Shown: positions 16,065 to 23,826 of the stretch, piece by piece
Numbering within the stretch: the first letter of the stretch is position 1
Layout of the letters: every line of letters starts with the position of its first letter
Source: Aquibacillus koreensis
GTDB taxonomy: Bacteria; Bacillota; Bacilli; Bacillales; Amphibacillaceae
Length of the DNA: 56,231 nt
Direction of reading: 5' to 3'
Assembly (NCBI RefSeq): GCF_025154055.1
Contig: NZ_JAOALK010000009.1
Location: 1-56,231, forward strand
Made by a program: the position numbers and the translations under genes
The notes under the pieces: generated by a model
Databases searched by the model: none
The model's input: only the letters and a program-made list of their open reading frames with translations
What the model was told of the DNA's origin: nothing

Positions 16065-16814
16065 ATGGAAGAAACGATATCGTTGAAGGAAATATTTGAA
16101 ACAATTAAAAAACGCCTCCTTCTTATTGTTTTATTAGTGTTCGGGGCAGCGGCAATAAGTGCAATTATTAGTTTTTTTGTATTAACACCAACCTATCAAG
16201 CGAGTACCCAATTTATTGTTAGTCAAAGTAATGAACAAACCAATATGGTAGATTTAAATCAGATTCGTACTAACGTTGAATTGATCAGCACGTATAACGA
16301 GATAATAAAAAGCCCACGAGTTTTAAATAGAGTATCAGATGAATTGGGAGTAGATGTTACTTCAAATGCAATTAATGTGACCAATGCTCAAAGTTCACAA
16401 GTTGTTAAGGTAACGGTAACAGATACGGATCCAGATATGGCCGTAGCAATTGCGAACACGACGTTTACTGTATTCCAGGATGAAGTGCCGAACTTAATGA
16501 ATGTAAACAATGTTAGTATTTTATCGGAAGCGGTAGCATCTGCAAACCCACAACCGGTTGCGCCAAACCCAATGTTAAACATTGCAATTGCAATGGTAGT
16601 TGGAGCAATGGCGGGAGTAGGTTTAGCGTTCTTACTTGAATACTTAGATAATACGATTAAAACAGAGCAAGACATTGAAAATAAATTAGAATTACCTGTG
16701 ATTGGTGTTATCTCGCACATCGGTGAAGATGACATCGTAACAACGCAATTTAATAAGGCGATGAGCCAAAGAGGAAGGGGAGAGATCGGTGGCCAAGCGA
16801 AGAAAACAAGCTAG
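16065..16814 (+). CDS. Wzz/YveK-like capsular polysaccharide co-polymerase
   Basis: The protein is 249 aa. It has membrane helices at about 17-38 and 168-190 flanking an extracytoplasmic region, with SLKEIFETIKKR at the start and the proline-rich NPQPVAPNP before the second helix. These are hallmarks of the Wzz/CapA/YveK (EpsA) modulator that sets chain length and activates the tyrosine kinase encoded next. CGGAGGGAAG precedes the ATG. The 3' end overlaps the kinase gene by 26 bases, as usual for Gram-positive modulator-kinase pairs. Confidence 0.93.
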   Translation: MEETISLKEIFETIKKRLLLIVLLVFGAAAISAIISFFVLTPTYQASTQFIVSQSNEQTNMVDLNQIRTNVELISTYNEIIKSPRVLNRVSDELGVDVTSNAINVTNAQSSQVVKVTVTDTDPDMAVAIANTTFTVFQDEVPNLMNVNNVSILSEAVASANPQPVAPNPMLNIAIAMVVGAMAGVGLAFLLEYLDNTIKTEQDIENKLELPVIGVISHIGEDDIVTTQFNKAMSQRGRGEIGGQAKKTS

Positions 16815-17484
16815 AAATACGACAATGAGGCATTTGATTACAAAATTAAATCCGCGCTCTCCAATTTCTGAGCAATACCGTACGATTAGAACGAATTTGC
16901 AATTTTCCTCGGTGGATAATGAAATTCAATCGATGCTTGTAACGTCTTCTGGTCCTGCGGAAGGGAAGTCATCAACCGTTGCGAACTTGGCAATTGTGTT
17001 TGCACAACAAGGTAAAAAGGTGCTATTGATTGATGCGGATATGCGTAAACCAACGCTTCACTACACTTTCCGGATGGATAACCGTAGAGGATTAAGTAGT
17101 GTGCTAGTTGGTGAGACAATACTTGACGAATCGATTGTAAAGAGTGATGTAAAAGACTTGGACCTATTATCTTGTGGACCAATTCCACCAAATCCTTCTG
17201 AACTATTGGGTTCAAAGGCGATGGAACGTTTAATCCGTGATGCGAAAGGCTATTATGACTTAATTATCTTTGATACGCCACCAGTATTAGCTGTTACGGA
17301 CGCACAAATTCTTGCGAATATCTGTGATGGGGCAATTATGGTTGTAAGAAGTAAACAAACCGAGTATGAGGCTGGACAGAAAGCTAGAGACCTATTAATG
17401 CCAGCAAAAGCAAAACTTCTAGGCGTTGTGCTTAATGATAAAGAACAGAAAAAAGGTCAATATTACTACTACGGCACAAATTAA
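16789..17484 (+). CDS. CpsD/CapB-type BY tyrosine kinase
   Basis: The protein is 231 aa with a GTG start preceded by GAGGAAGGGGAG. It has Walker A SSGPAEGKSSTVANLA, Walker A' LLIDADMRKP and Walker B-like LIIFDTPPV, and a C-terminal tyrosine cluster QYYYYGTN for autophosphorylation. Such cytoplasmic kinases work with the Wzz-like activator to control Wzy-dependent polymerisation and are reset by the PHP phosphatases downstream. A terminator directly follows, separating this pair from the phosphatase genes. Confidence 0.95.
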   Translation: MAKRRKQARNTTMRHLITKLNPRSPISEQYRTIRTNLQFSSVDNEIQSMLVTSSGPAEGKSSTVANLAIVFAQQGKKVLLIDADMRKPTLHYTFRMDNRRGLSSVLVGETILDESIVKSDVKDLDLLSCGPIPPNPSELLGSKAMERLIRDAKGYYDLIIFDTPPVLAVTDAQILANICDGAIMVVRSKQTEYEAGQKARDLLMPAKAKLLGVVLNDKEQKKGQYYYYGTN

Positions 17485-17488
17485 TAAC

Positions 17489-17525
17489 GAACACCTTGTA
17501 TCTACATGGATGCAAGGTGTTTTCT
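17489..17525 (+). terminator. Intrinsic terminator after tyrosine kinase gene
   Basis: GAACACCTTG pairs with CAAGGTGTTT around a 14-base loop, with a T-rich tail. Promoter elements for the next gene must lie in 17526-17790, where a TTTACA/TATTGC pair (17-base gap) is one weak candidate. Confidence 0.7.
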
Positions 17526-17696
17526 GTTATAAACAATATGTTCTAGCTAATATAAAATCAGCCGACGTAACTTTCCCACCCGATCCAAAAAAATAAAATA
17601 GTTCCTATAGAAAATGTGAAATGCTCGGGACGGAAATTTATAATCGACAACTTGCGTTGTTCTTTTTGGAGAAAAATTTGTTCTATTTATTGGAAT

Positions 17697-17703
17697 TTCG
17701 ACA
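17697..17703 (-). promoter_or_regulatory. Spo0A-type box upstream of first PHP phosphatase gene
   Basis: TTTGTCGAAA on the minus strand, an exact 0A box, lies about 100 bases before the TTG start of the YwqE-like gene and just upstream of the weak TTTACA candidate -35. Confidence 0.4.
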
Positions 17704-17802
17704 AAGGTTCTTATCCATTTACAAATTTCTCGTGCTATTCTATTGCTAGAAATATATCCCATTACCTAAATGTTGGAATTATCTAGAATAGGAGTGAGTA
17801 GT

Positions 17803-18567
17803 TTGATCGATATACACTGTCACATCTTACCCGGTGTAGATGATGGAGCGAAGCACATGGAAGAAAGTATTGCTATGGCTAAAGAAGCGTTAGAGCAAGG
17901 AGTCTACACGATCGTAGCTACCCCAAGTCACATGAATGGCAAGCATCATAATTTCAAAAAAGAAATTCTGAAGTATGTGAAGGATCTTAATAATCGACTC
18001 GTTGAAGAAGAGGTGCCATTAACAGTACTTCCAGGTCAGTGTATCCGCATCAACGGTGATTTGTTAGATAGCTTTGAGTCTGGCCATTTGCTAGAGATGA
18101 ATGTGAATAGTGGATATGTCATGATTGAATTACCACAAAATCATCTTCCACAATATATGAGTCAGCTAATCTATGATTTACAACTAAAGGGATATAGGCC
18201 AATACTTGTACATCCGGAAAAACATGCACAATTTATTTATGAGCCTGATGCGTTATATGAGTTAGTGAAGAAAGGGTTGCTTGTGCAGGTTTCAACAGAT
18301 AGCGTGATTGGTAAAAACAGCAGGAAAGTGCAGAAATTCGTACACGAGATGATTGAAGCTAATTTAACACACTTTATTGGGACAGAAGCAGGTGATCGTT
18401 CCTCCTATACATTCCAGGCAGCAGTCAAAGAGATTAGGAAAAAATATGGGAACGCAACCGTCTATTATTACTTGGAGAATGCCACATTAATGACGAAAGG
18501 TGAAACGGTCCTGGGAGATGAACCAATTCGCATGAAAAAGAAAAAAAGAATACTTGGAATTATTTGA
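17803..18567 (+). CDS. YwqE/CpsB-family PHP protein, probable pseudo-phosphatase
   Basis: The protein is 254 aa from a TTG start with GGAGTGAG seven bases upstream; an upstream ATG at 17770 has no ribosome site. The length equals that of YwqE-type phosphatases. The first metal motif is intact (DIHCHILPGVDDGA), but others are changed relative to the neighbouring paralogue: TPSH for TPHH, PGQCIRI for PGQETRI, and GTEAGD for ASDAHN. Three or four expected metal ligands are therefore lost, so tyrosine-phosphatase activity is doubtful. It may regulate by binding the kinase or the active paralogue. The substitutions are seen directly; the loss of function is inferred. Confidence 0.85.
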   Translation: MIDIHCHILPGVDDGAKHMEESIAMAKEALEQGVYTIVATPSHMNGKHHNFKKEILKYVKDLNNRLVEEEVPLTVLPGQCIRINGDLLDSFESGHLLEMNVNSGYVMIELPQNHLPQYMSQLIYDLQLKGYRPILVHPEKHAQFIYEPDALYELVKKGLLVQVSTDSVIGKNSRKVQKFVHEMIEANLTHFIGTEAGDRSSYTFQAAVKEIRKKYGNATVYYYLENATLMTKGETVLGDEPIRMKKKKRILGII

Positions 18568-18653
18568 GAATTCGTCGGGAAGAAAGTTATTTCTTATTTG
18601 GGTGTAAATGTAAAATGCATGTGAATAAATAACTATATATTTTGTATTAATTG

Positions 18654-18685
18654 ACAGTATTCGACAAAAGTATACTGTTTTTTTT
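18654..18685 (+). terminator. Terminator between the two PHP genes
   Basis: ACAGTAT (18654-18660) pairs with ATACTGT (18672-18678), followed by a run of T. A Spo0A-type box (TTCGACA, 18660-18666) lies in the loop side of this hairpin. Confidence 0.65.
18660..18666 (-). promoter_or_regulatory. Spo0A-type box before second PHP gene
   Basis: TTTTGTCGAA on the minus strand is an exact 0A core. It lies about 32 bases upstream of an extended -10, close to where a -35 would be. Confidence 0.4.
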
Positions 18686-18697
18686 ATGGATAAACCC

Positions 18698-18706
18698 TGT
18701 TATACT
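18698..18706 (+). promoter_or_regulatory. Extended -10 promoter of second PHP gene
   Basis: TGTTATACT matches the extended -10 (TGnTATAnT) and lies 34 bases before the ATG at 18741. It suggests the second phosphatase has its own promoter, separate from the first. Confidence 0.5.
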
Positions 18707-18740
18707 AAAACTATCGCAAAAAAACAAATGGAATGGGCTG

Positions 18741-19514
18741 ATGTACGTGATAGATATACACTGTCATATAGTAGCGAATATCGATGATGGGGCAAAGAAT
18801 ATGGATGAGAGTGTAGAAATGGCAAGAGAAGCCGTATCCCAAGGAATCGACAGCCTTATTGCAACACCTCATCATTTGAATGGAAGATATGAGAATTATA
18901 AAATAGATATTGTCGAACATGTTCGATTGTTGAATGACAGATTAGTAGAAGAAAGTATCCCTCTGAAGGTTCTACCAGGTCAAGAAACGCGAATAAACGG
19001 AGAAATGATCAACGACCTAGAACAAGGACATCTACTACCGCTTAATGAAACGAGTGGCTATTTATTCGTCGAGTTACCATCCAATCATGTACCTCGATAT
19101 ACAAAACAACTCCTATTTGACCTACAAGTTCATGGAGTGAAACCTATTATTGTACATCCAGAAAGAAATAAAGAACTAATGGAAAATCCAGATCTTTTAT
19201 ATGAATTTGTCCGAGATGGCACGCTTACACAAGTGACTGCGGCAAGTGTAGTAGGTAAGTTCGGCAAAAAGATCAAACAATTTAGTGGACAACTGATTGA
19301 ATCGAACTTAACACATTTCATTGCCTCTGATGCACATAACACAACCACAAGAGGTTTTTGTATGGACGAAGCGATGCAGTTCATCAGGGACGAATACGGA
19401 AATGACATGCTCTATTATTATATGGAAAATACGCAGTTACTCATTAACGGAGAAATGATTGTTGGGGATGTACCTGAACCCGTTAAAAAGAAAAAGTTTC
19501 TAGGAATCTTCTAA
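18741..19514 (+). CDS. YwqE/CpsB-type PHP protein-tyrosine phosphatase
   Basis: The protein is 257 aa. All PHP metal motifs are intact: DIHCH, DDGAKN, ATPHHLNG, LPGQETRING, VHPERN and ASDAHN. It should dephosphorylate the BY-kinase tyrosine cluster and so allow cycling of polysaccharide assembly. The ATG at 18741 gives MYVIDIHCH, the family's usual start; longer frames upstream overlap the promoter and terminator. It is a tandem paralogue of the preceding gene, with which it shares the C-terminal lysine run and a final LGIF/LGII, but only this copy keeps a full active site. Confidence 0.92.
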   Translation: MYVIDIHCHIVANIDDGAKNMDESVEMAREAVSQGIDSLIATPHHLNGRYENYKIDIVEHVRLLNDRLVEESIPLKVLPGQETRINGEMINDLEQGHLLPLNETSGYLFVELPSNHVPRYTKQLLFDLQVHGVKPIIVHPERNKELMENPDLLYEFVRDGTLTQVTAASVVGKFGKKIKQFSGQLIESNLTHFIASDAHNTTTRGFCMDEAMQFIRDEYGNDMLYYYMENTQLLINGEMIVGDVPEPVKKKKFLGIF

Positions 19515-19607
19515 AAGGGTTACTTTTAAACACTAGATTATTTTGTGTAAGTATAAATGATAGTGCGATAAGGATATAATTGCCAAAATATACATCGGTA
19601 GATTCTG

Positions 19608-19636
19608 TTGTAATGCGTCGAATTCTGCATTATCAT
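19608..19636 (+). promoter_or_regulatory. Sigma-A-like promoter for the riboswitch-galU transcript
   Basis: TTGTAA (19608-19613) and TATCAT (19631-19636) are separated by 17 bases; the aptamer begins about 20 bases later. Confidence 0.6.
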
Positions 19637-19654
19637 AGAAACATAATGTTATAA

Positions 19655-19738
19655 GAAAAAAGCAAACTTTCTGAAAGGGAAGGACGCAAAGCAAAGGGTC
19701 TAAGGTTGGATAACTAGGATCGCCTGGCTGCCATAATA
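19655..19738 (+). promoter_or_regulatory. Cyclic-di-GMP-I (GEMM-I) riboswitch
   Basis: AAGCAAACTTTCTGAAAGGG, GGACGCAAAGC, GGGTCTAAGG and then GATCGCCTGGCTGCC reproduce the conserved GEMM-I blocks, in close agreement with the aptamer at 7175-7262. A terminator follows at 19764. It is the third GEMM-I aptamer of the window and controls galU, and through read-through possibly the whole downstream glycan locus. Confidence 0.9.
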
Positions 19739-19763
19739 TAACAAACGACACGGTTATATTTTG

Positions 19764-19797
19764 GCTATTCTAAGCTTGCTTAGAATAGCTTTTTTAA
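19764..19797 (+). terminator. Riboswitch-coupled intrinsic terminator
   Basis: CTATTCTAAG pairs with CTTAGAATAG around CTTG, a perfect 10-bp stem followed by six T. It is placed between the aptamer and galU. Confidence 0.85.
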
Positions 19798-19836
19798 TGG
19801 GTAAAATTAGAACTAGATTTTTGGAGGTTATCAGAT

Positions 19837-20718
19837 ATGAAGAAAGTAAAAAAAGCAATTATCCCAGCAGCTGGGCTTGGCACGAGATTTTTGCCTGCGA
19901 CAAAAGCGATGCCAAAGGAAATGTTGCCGATTGTAGATAAACCAACGATTCAGTACATAGTCGAGGAAGCAGTAGCTTCTGGTATTGAGGATATTATTAT
20001 TGTTACTGGTAAAGGGAAGCGTGCGATTGAGGATCATTTTGATAATGCACCGGAATTAGAGCGTAATTTAGCAGACAAAGGGAAGATCGATTTACTTACA
20101 AAAGTAGAGCATTCTTCTAATTTAGCAGATATTCACTATATTAGACAAAAAGAGCCAAAAGGTTTAGGGCATGCGGTATGGTGTGCGCGTAACTTTATTG
20201 GGGACGAGCCGTTTGCGGTGTTACTTGGTGATGATATTGTCCAAAGTGATGTACCATGCTTAAAGCAATTAATTAATCAATATGAAGAAACACAGTCTTC
20301 AGTTATTGGTGTACAGACAGTACCTGATAGTGAAACACACCGTTATGGTGTAGTTGATCCGGATACGGCTGAGGGAAGACGTTATGGTGTCAATAACTTT
20401 GTGGAAAAACCGGCGCAAGGGACTGCTCCTTCTAACTTAGCGATTATGGGTCGTTACGTATTTACACCTGAGATTTTCCGTTTCCTAGAGCGTCAAGAAA
20501 TTGGTGCAGGTGGCGAGATTCAACTAACGGATGCGATTCAAAAGTTAAACCAAATCCAGCGTGTGTTTGCTTATGACTTTGAAGGTGCTCGTTATGATGT
20601 TGGGGAGAAGCTAGGGTTTATTAAGACTACTGTACAGTTTGCTTTAAAAGATAAAGAGATTGGTGCAGATGTAGAAAAGATGCTTAGAGAATTATTACTA
20701 CAAGAAGTGAAAAGCTAA
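19837..20718 (+). CDS. galU: UTP-glucose-1-phosphate uridylyltransferase
   Basis: The protein is 293 aa, the usual GalU/GtaB size. Signatures are the nucleotide-binding [41 protein letters not shown] and the sugar-binding NNFVEKP (the first is quoted only in its conserved part). It makes UDP-glucose from UTP and Glc-1-P, feeding Ugd and other sugar steps of this locus. GGAGG precedes the ATG. It is transcribed from the c-di-GMP riboswitch leader. Confidence 0.95.
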   Translation: MKKVKKAIIPAAGLGTRFLPATKAMPKEMLPIVDKPTIQYIVEEAVASGIEDIIIVTGKGKRAIEDHFDNAPELERNLADKGKIDLLTKVEHSSNLADIHYIRQKEPKGLGHAVWCARNFIGDEPFAVLLGDDIVQSDVPCLKQLINQYEETQSSVIGVQTVPDSETHRYGVVDPDTAEGRRYGVNNFVEKPAQGTAPSNLAIMGRYVFTPEIFRFLERQEIGAGGEIQLTDAIQKLNQIQRVFAYDFEGARYDVGEKLGFIKTTVQFALKDKEIGADVEKMLRELLLQEVKS

Positions 20719-20800
20719 ACCTGTTTTTAATACTATTAAAATGAACCCGGTGGATGATATTACTTCATTGTGTAGATAGAATCTTACCAAAGAAGGGTGT

Positions 20801-22639
20801 ATGAACATGAGTTATCGGACAAGGCTCACATTACTTATATCACTAGACTCCTTGATTGTTACATCAGCAATCTTTATCGCGCTTTGGATTTCGTATCCAA
20901 CCACACCTGCTACCATTCAGGTGGAAGTTATTGTAGTTACTGCTATTGCACTTTTACTTTTTCATCATTTATATGCGTTTGTGTACAGGCTCTACAATAA
21001 AGTTTGGTCCTATGCAAGTGTCGGGGAGTTAGTAGCGATTGTAAAAGCAATAACATTTTCAATCGTTTCAGCAGGCATTGTGCAATTTCTTTTCAATGAC
21101 TTCTCGATTTATCGAAGAGCATTGCTTGTGACGTGGATGCTACACATCATCTTTATTGGTGGTTCTCGATTCATGTGGAGGATTTACCGAGACCGATTTA
21201 TAGCAAATGATGTGCAGCAAAAAAGAACATTGATCGTAGGTGCTGGTGCTGCTGGTGCGATGATTGCACGTCAATTGAAAAATGAACAAAAAAACACAGA
21301 TTTATGCCCAGTTGCGTTTGTGGACGATGATCTGTCGAAGCAAAAAATGCAAATGTACAATATACCTGTTGTTGGTAGAGTAGAAGATATTCCAATGGTT
21401 GCAAAAAACATGAACATTGAACACATCGTAATAGCCATTCCTTCCTTACATAATGGAGAGATGAAAAAGGTTGTGTCGAATTGTAATAAAACTGATGCAA
21501 AGGTACAAATGATTCCGAAGATTGAGGATATCATGTCTGGTAAAGTATCTGTGAGTGCGTTGAAAAATGTTGAAGTAGAAGATGTGCTTGGTCGTACGCC
21601 AGTAGAGTTGGATATTAACACGATTTCTGAATATGTAACAGGAAACACAGTCATGGTAACAGGCGCTGGTGGTTCGATTGGATCTGAGATTTGCCGTCAG
21701 TTGATGAAGTTTACGCCAGATAAGATTGTGTTAGTTGGTCATGGAGAATTTAGTATCTACACGATTGATATGGAACTTCGTAATCAATATGGTGAAACGG
21801 ATATTGAGATCGTTCCAGTTATTGGAGATGTGCAAGATCGTAAGCGTATGTTTGGAATTGTGGAAGAACATAATCCTACGATTATCTATCATGCAGCAGC
21901 GCATAAGCATGTGCCGTTAATGGAATATAATCCGCATGAAGCGGTCAAAAACAATGTAATTGGTACGAAGAATGTTGCGGAGGCTGCGGATGCATTTGGG
22001 ATAAGTACTTTCGTGCTTGTGTCTACGGATAAAGCGGTGAATCCAACGAATGTGATGGGTGCAACGAAGCGTGTTGCTGAAATGGTCGTTCAGGATTTAG
22101 CACAACGTAGTAAGACTAGGTTTGTAGCAGTGCGTTTTGGTAATGTACTAGGTAGTCGTGGTAGTGTTATTCCGTTGTTTAAGAAGCAGATTGAAAATGG
22201 TGGGCCGATTACGGTTACACATCCAGATATGACGCGTTACTTTATGACGATTCCGGAAGCCTCACGGCTTGTGATTCAGGCTGGTACGCTTGCTAAGGGG
22301 GGAGAGATTTTCGTCTTAGATATGGGTGAGCCGGTGAAGATTGTGGACTTGGCTAGGAACCTGATTAAGTTGTCTGGTTACACCGAAACGGAGATTCCGA
22401 TTAAGTTTTCTGGGATTCGTCCTGGGGAGAAGATGTATGAAGAACTTCTAGGTGAAGATGAAGTAATGCCTGGGGAAGTTTATGAGAAGATTTATGTTGG
22501 TAGGACGGTTGAGGTTGATTCTGGACGACTCATAGAATTGATTGATGCTTTTAATGGATATTCTAAGGTTGAGTTGAAGGATGCTTTGATGGGGATTGTT
22601 TATGCTGAGAGGGATTTGGTTGCGGCTAAGGGGTCTTAA
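20801..22639 (+). CDS. CapD/EpsC/PglF-type nucleotide-sugar 4,6-dehydratase
   Basis: The protein is 612 aa. Four N-terminal membrane helices (about 8-120) are followed by a CoA-binding-like Rossmann region (about 140-260, VGAGAAGAMI) and a SDR catalytic domain from about 280: TGAGGSIGSEICRQL, STDKAVNPTNVMGATKR. The Met where most SDRs have Tyr is typical of membrane UDP-GlcNAc 4,6-dehydratases (PglF/EpsC/CapD). It would start the synthesis of a UDP-diamino or -deoxy sugar, often the first sugar of the repeat unit. A second ATG at 20807 has better spacing to AAGGGTG. It stands downstream of galU. Confidence 0.92.
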   Translation: MNMSYRTRLTLLISLDSLIVTSAIFIALWISYPTTPATIQVEVIVVTAIALLLFHHLYAFVYRLYNKVWSYASVGELVAIVKAITFSIVSAGIVQFLFNDFSIYRRALLVTWMLHIIFIGGSRFMWRIYRDRFIANDVQQKRTLIVGAGAAGAMIARQLKNEQKNTDLCPVAFVDDDLSKQKMQMYNIPVVGRVEDIPMVAKNMNIEHIVIAIPSLHNGEMKKVVSNCNKTDAKVQMIPKIEDIMSGKVSVSALKNVEVEDVLGRTPVELDINTISEYVTGNTVMVTGAGGSIGSEICRQLMKFTPDKIVLVGHGEFSIYTIDMELRNQYGETDIEIVPVIGDVQDRKRMFGIVEEHNPTIIYHAAAHKHVPLMEYNPHEAVKNNVIGTKNVAEAADAFGISTFVLVSTDKAVNPTNVMGATKRVAEMVVQDLAQRSKTRFVAVRFGNVLGSRGSVIPLFKKQIENGGPITVTHPDMTRYFMTIPEASRLVIQAGTLAKGGEIFVLDMGEPVKIVDLARNLIKLSGYTETEIPIKFSGIRPGEKMYEELLGEDEVMPGEVYEKIYVGRTVEVDSGRLIELIDAFNGYSKVELKDALMGIVYAERDLVAAKGS

Positions 22640-22827
22640 TCAGGGAATTGGTTTATGATTTAGGTGATAGGCTTTTTGTTGGAGCTGATCGATTCAAATT
22701 CTTGCGGATTTTTTGCGTGGTATTGACTTAGATGTTAGAAAGTGATTTAGAAAGTGTTGCTGAAGTCTCGCGACTTCTTTAAGGGATAAATATGAAGTTA
22801 GTTTTGAAGTCTTACGATTTCATTTTT

Positions 22828-22945
22828 GGTGATGTCTCCTTACCACTATCAATGGAGGCACTCGGCTGTTCTGTGGGTGAACTAGTAGGTTCACCTTAGA
22901 CACTGTTGTTGTCAGTGGAATGGCGTGAGGTGGGGTTAGATGCCC
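22828..22945 (+). ncRNA. Structured leader RNA, candidate EAR-type antiterminator element
   Basis: This is a GC-richer island in an AT-rich gap. Pairings seen: CTCC with GGAG, GGTGAAC with GTTCACC (perfect hairpin), CACTG with CAGTG, and a long-range ACCACT with AGTGG. The compact, multi-helix form and its position in front of a long polysaccharide operon recall the eps-associated RNA (EAR) of Bacillales, a processive antitermination element. That name is from context and remembered features, not from a covariance search. Upstream, hairpins GAAGTC-TCGC-GACTTC (about 22762) and GAAGTC-TTAC-GATTTC (about 22805) may be terminators. Just downstream lies a near-palindrome AACTCTTATA/TATAAGAGTT (22960-22981). 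Confidence 0.45.
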
Positions 22946-23051
22946 TGTAATTTTTTATTAACTCTTATATGTATAAGAGTTAGATCTTGTAAAGAAGCTT
23001 AACTTCATAGATTATTGGTAGGTAGAGTGGCTTATATTCTTTTAAGGAGCT

Positions 23052-23438
23052 ATGGGTGTGACTGATAATAGAAGAAGAGTTTTAGAGAATCACAGTGGAT
23101 TTACTCTAGTTGAATTGTTAGCTGTGATTGTGATATTAGGTATTATTGTTGCGATTGCTGTTCCGGCGGTTGGTAATGTAATTGCTAATTCAGAAAGAGA
23201 TGCTTGTTTGGCTAATAGTGAAGAAGTGGAAAGAATGTATGAAACACATTTGTTAGTAGAAGGTTTGGATCATTCAAATGCATTGTTCTCACAGTACGTT
23301 ATACAAGTAGAGGGAAACATGCACCCAGGTGAAGCGATTCTTTCTTATAATGAAGGTGAAGTGGAGTGTAGTCTTCATCCTAGGGAAAATGATCAAGAAC
23401 ATGATGAAGATGATGGTGATAGTGTACCGATATTGTAG
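23052..23438 (+). CDS. Orphan type IV prepilin-like (ComGC-type) protein
   Basis: The protein is 128 aa. A 15-residue basic/polar leader ends in HSGFTLVELLAVIVILGI, a textbook prepilin peptidase site (cut before F, Glu at +5) with the following hydrophobic helix. The rest is short, has two Cys (DACLAN and VECSL) that might form a disulfide, and ends in an acidic His/Asp/Glu tail. No other pilus gene or prepilin peptidase is in the window, so it would depend on the competence-type machinery elsewhere. AAGGAG precedes; a GTG six bases on is an alternative start. It lies at the head of the glycan operon, an unusual place for a pilin. Confidence 0.8.
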   Translation: MGVTDNRRRVLENHSGFTLVELLAVIVILGIIVAIAVPAVGNVIANSERDACLANSEEVERMYETHLLVEGLDHSNALFSQYVIQVEGNMHPGEAILSYNEGEVECSLHPRENDQEHDEDDGDSVPIL

Positions 23439-23826
23439 TTAGCTACTGGATGGGAGAGTATAGGAAGGATGGTTTAGCATCAGAGCCCATTTTAATAGTA
23501 TTGATATAATGTATTGGATGGTATAACGGAACTGAGTATCGTACTTAGATTGAACGCTAGAAACCTTGCGGGATAAGGGTTTGAGGCATTTTTAGTGAGA
23601 TTTATAGATTGATTGAATGGTATATATAATAGGAAGAAACTCGGTTAAGAGTGATAAATGCAAGAATATCTATTTCGTATTTGCTTGGTAGATTGAATAG
23701 ATATTACGAGGTGGCTATCGGATATAGATAACAATTTAGTGGTTTAGAAGTTGGTTGGAGTACTAGTTTTAAAGGTTCCAATTAAGTCCTAACTTACTAA
23801 ATAACTTTTCAAGGAGTGTTACAGGC
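23439..23826. other. Intergenic stretch without a recognised gene
   Basis: No convincing gene is seen. A near-palindrome AAACCTT...TAAGGGTTT lies at about 23570-23595. A TTGATATAATG string near 23500 resembles a -10 region. Composition is ordinary and stop codons occur in all frames. It may hold a promoter for the following glycan genes. Confidence 0.4.

Noticed and set aside
23570-23595. Phage attachment core (AAACCTT...AAGGGTTT palindrome)
   Set aside because: No duplicate of it was seen in the window and no integrase is adjacent.
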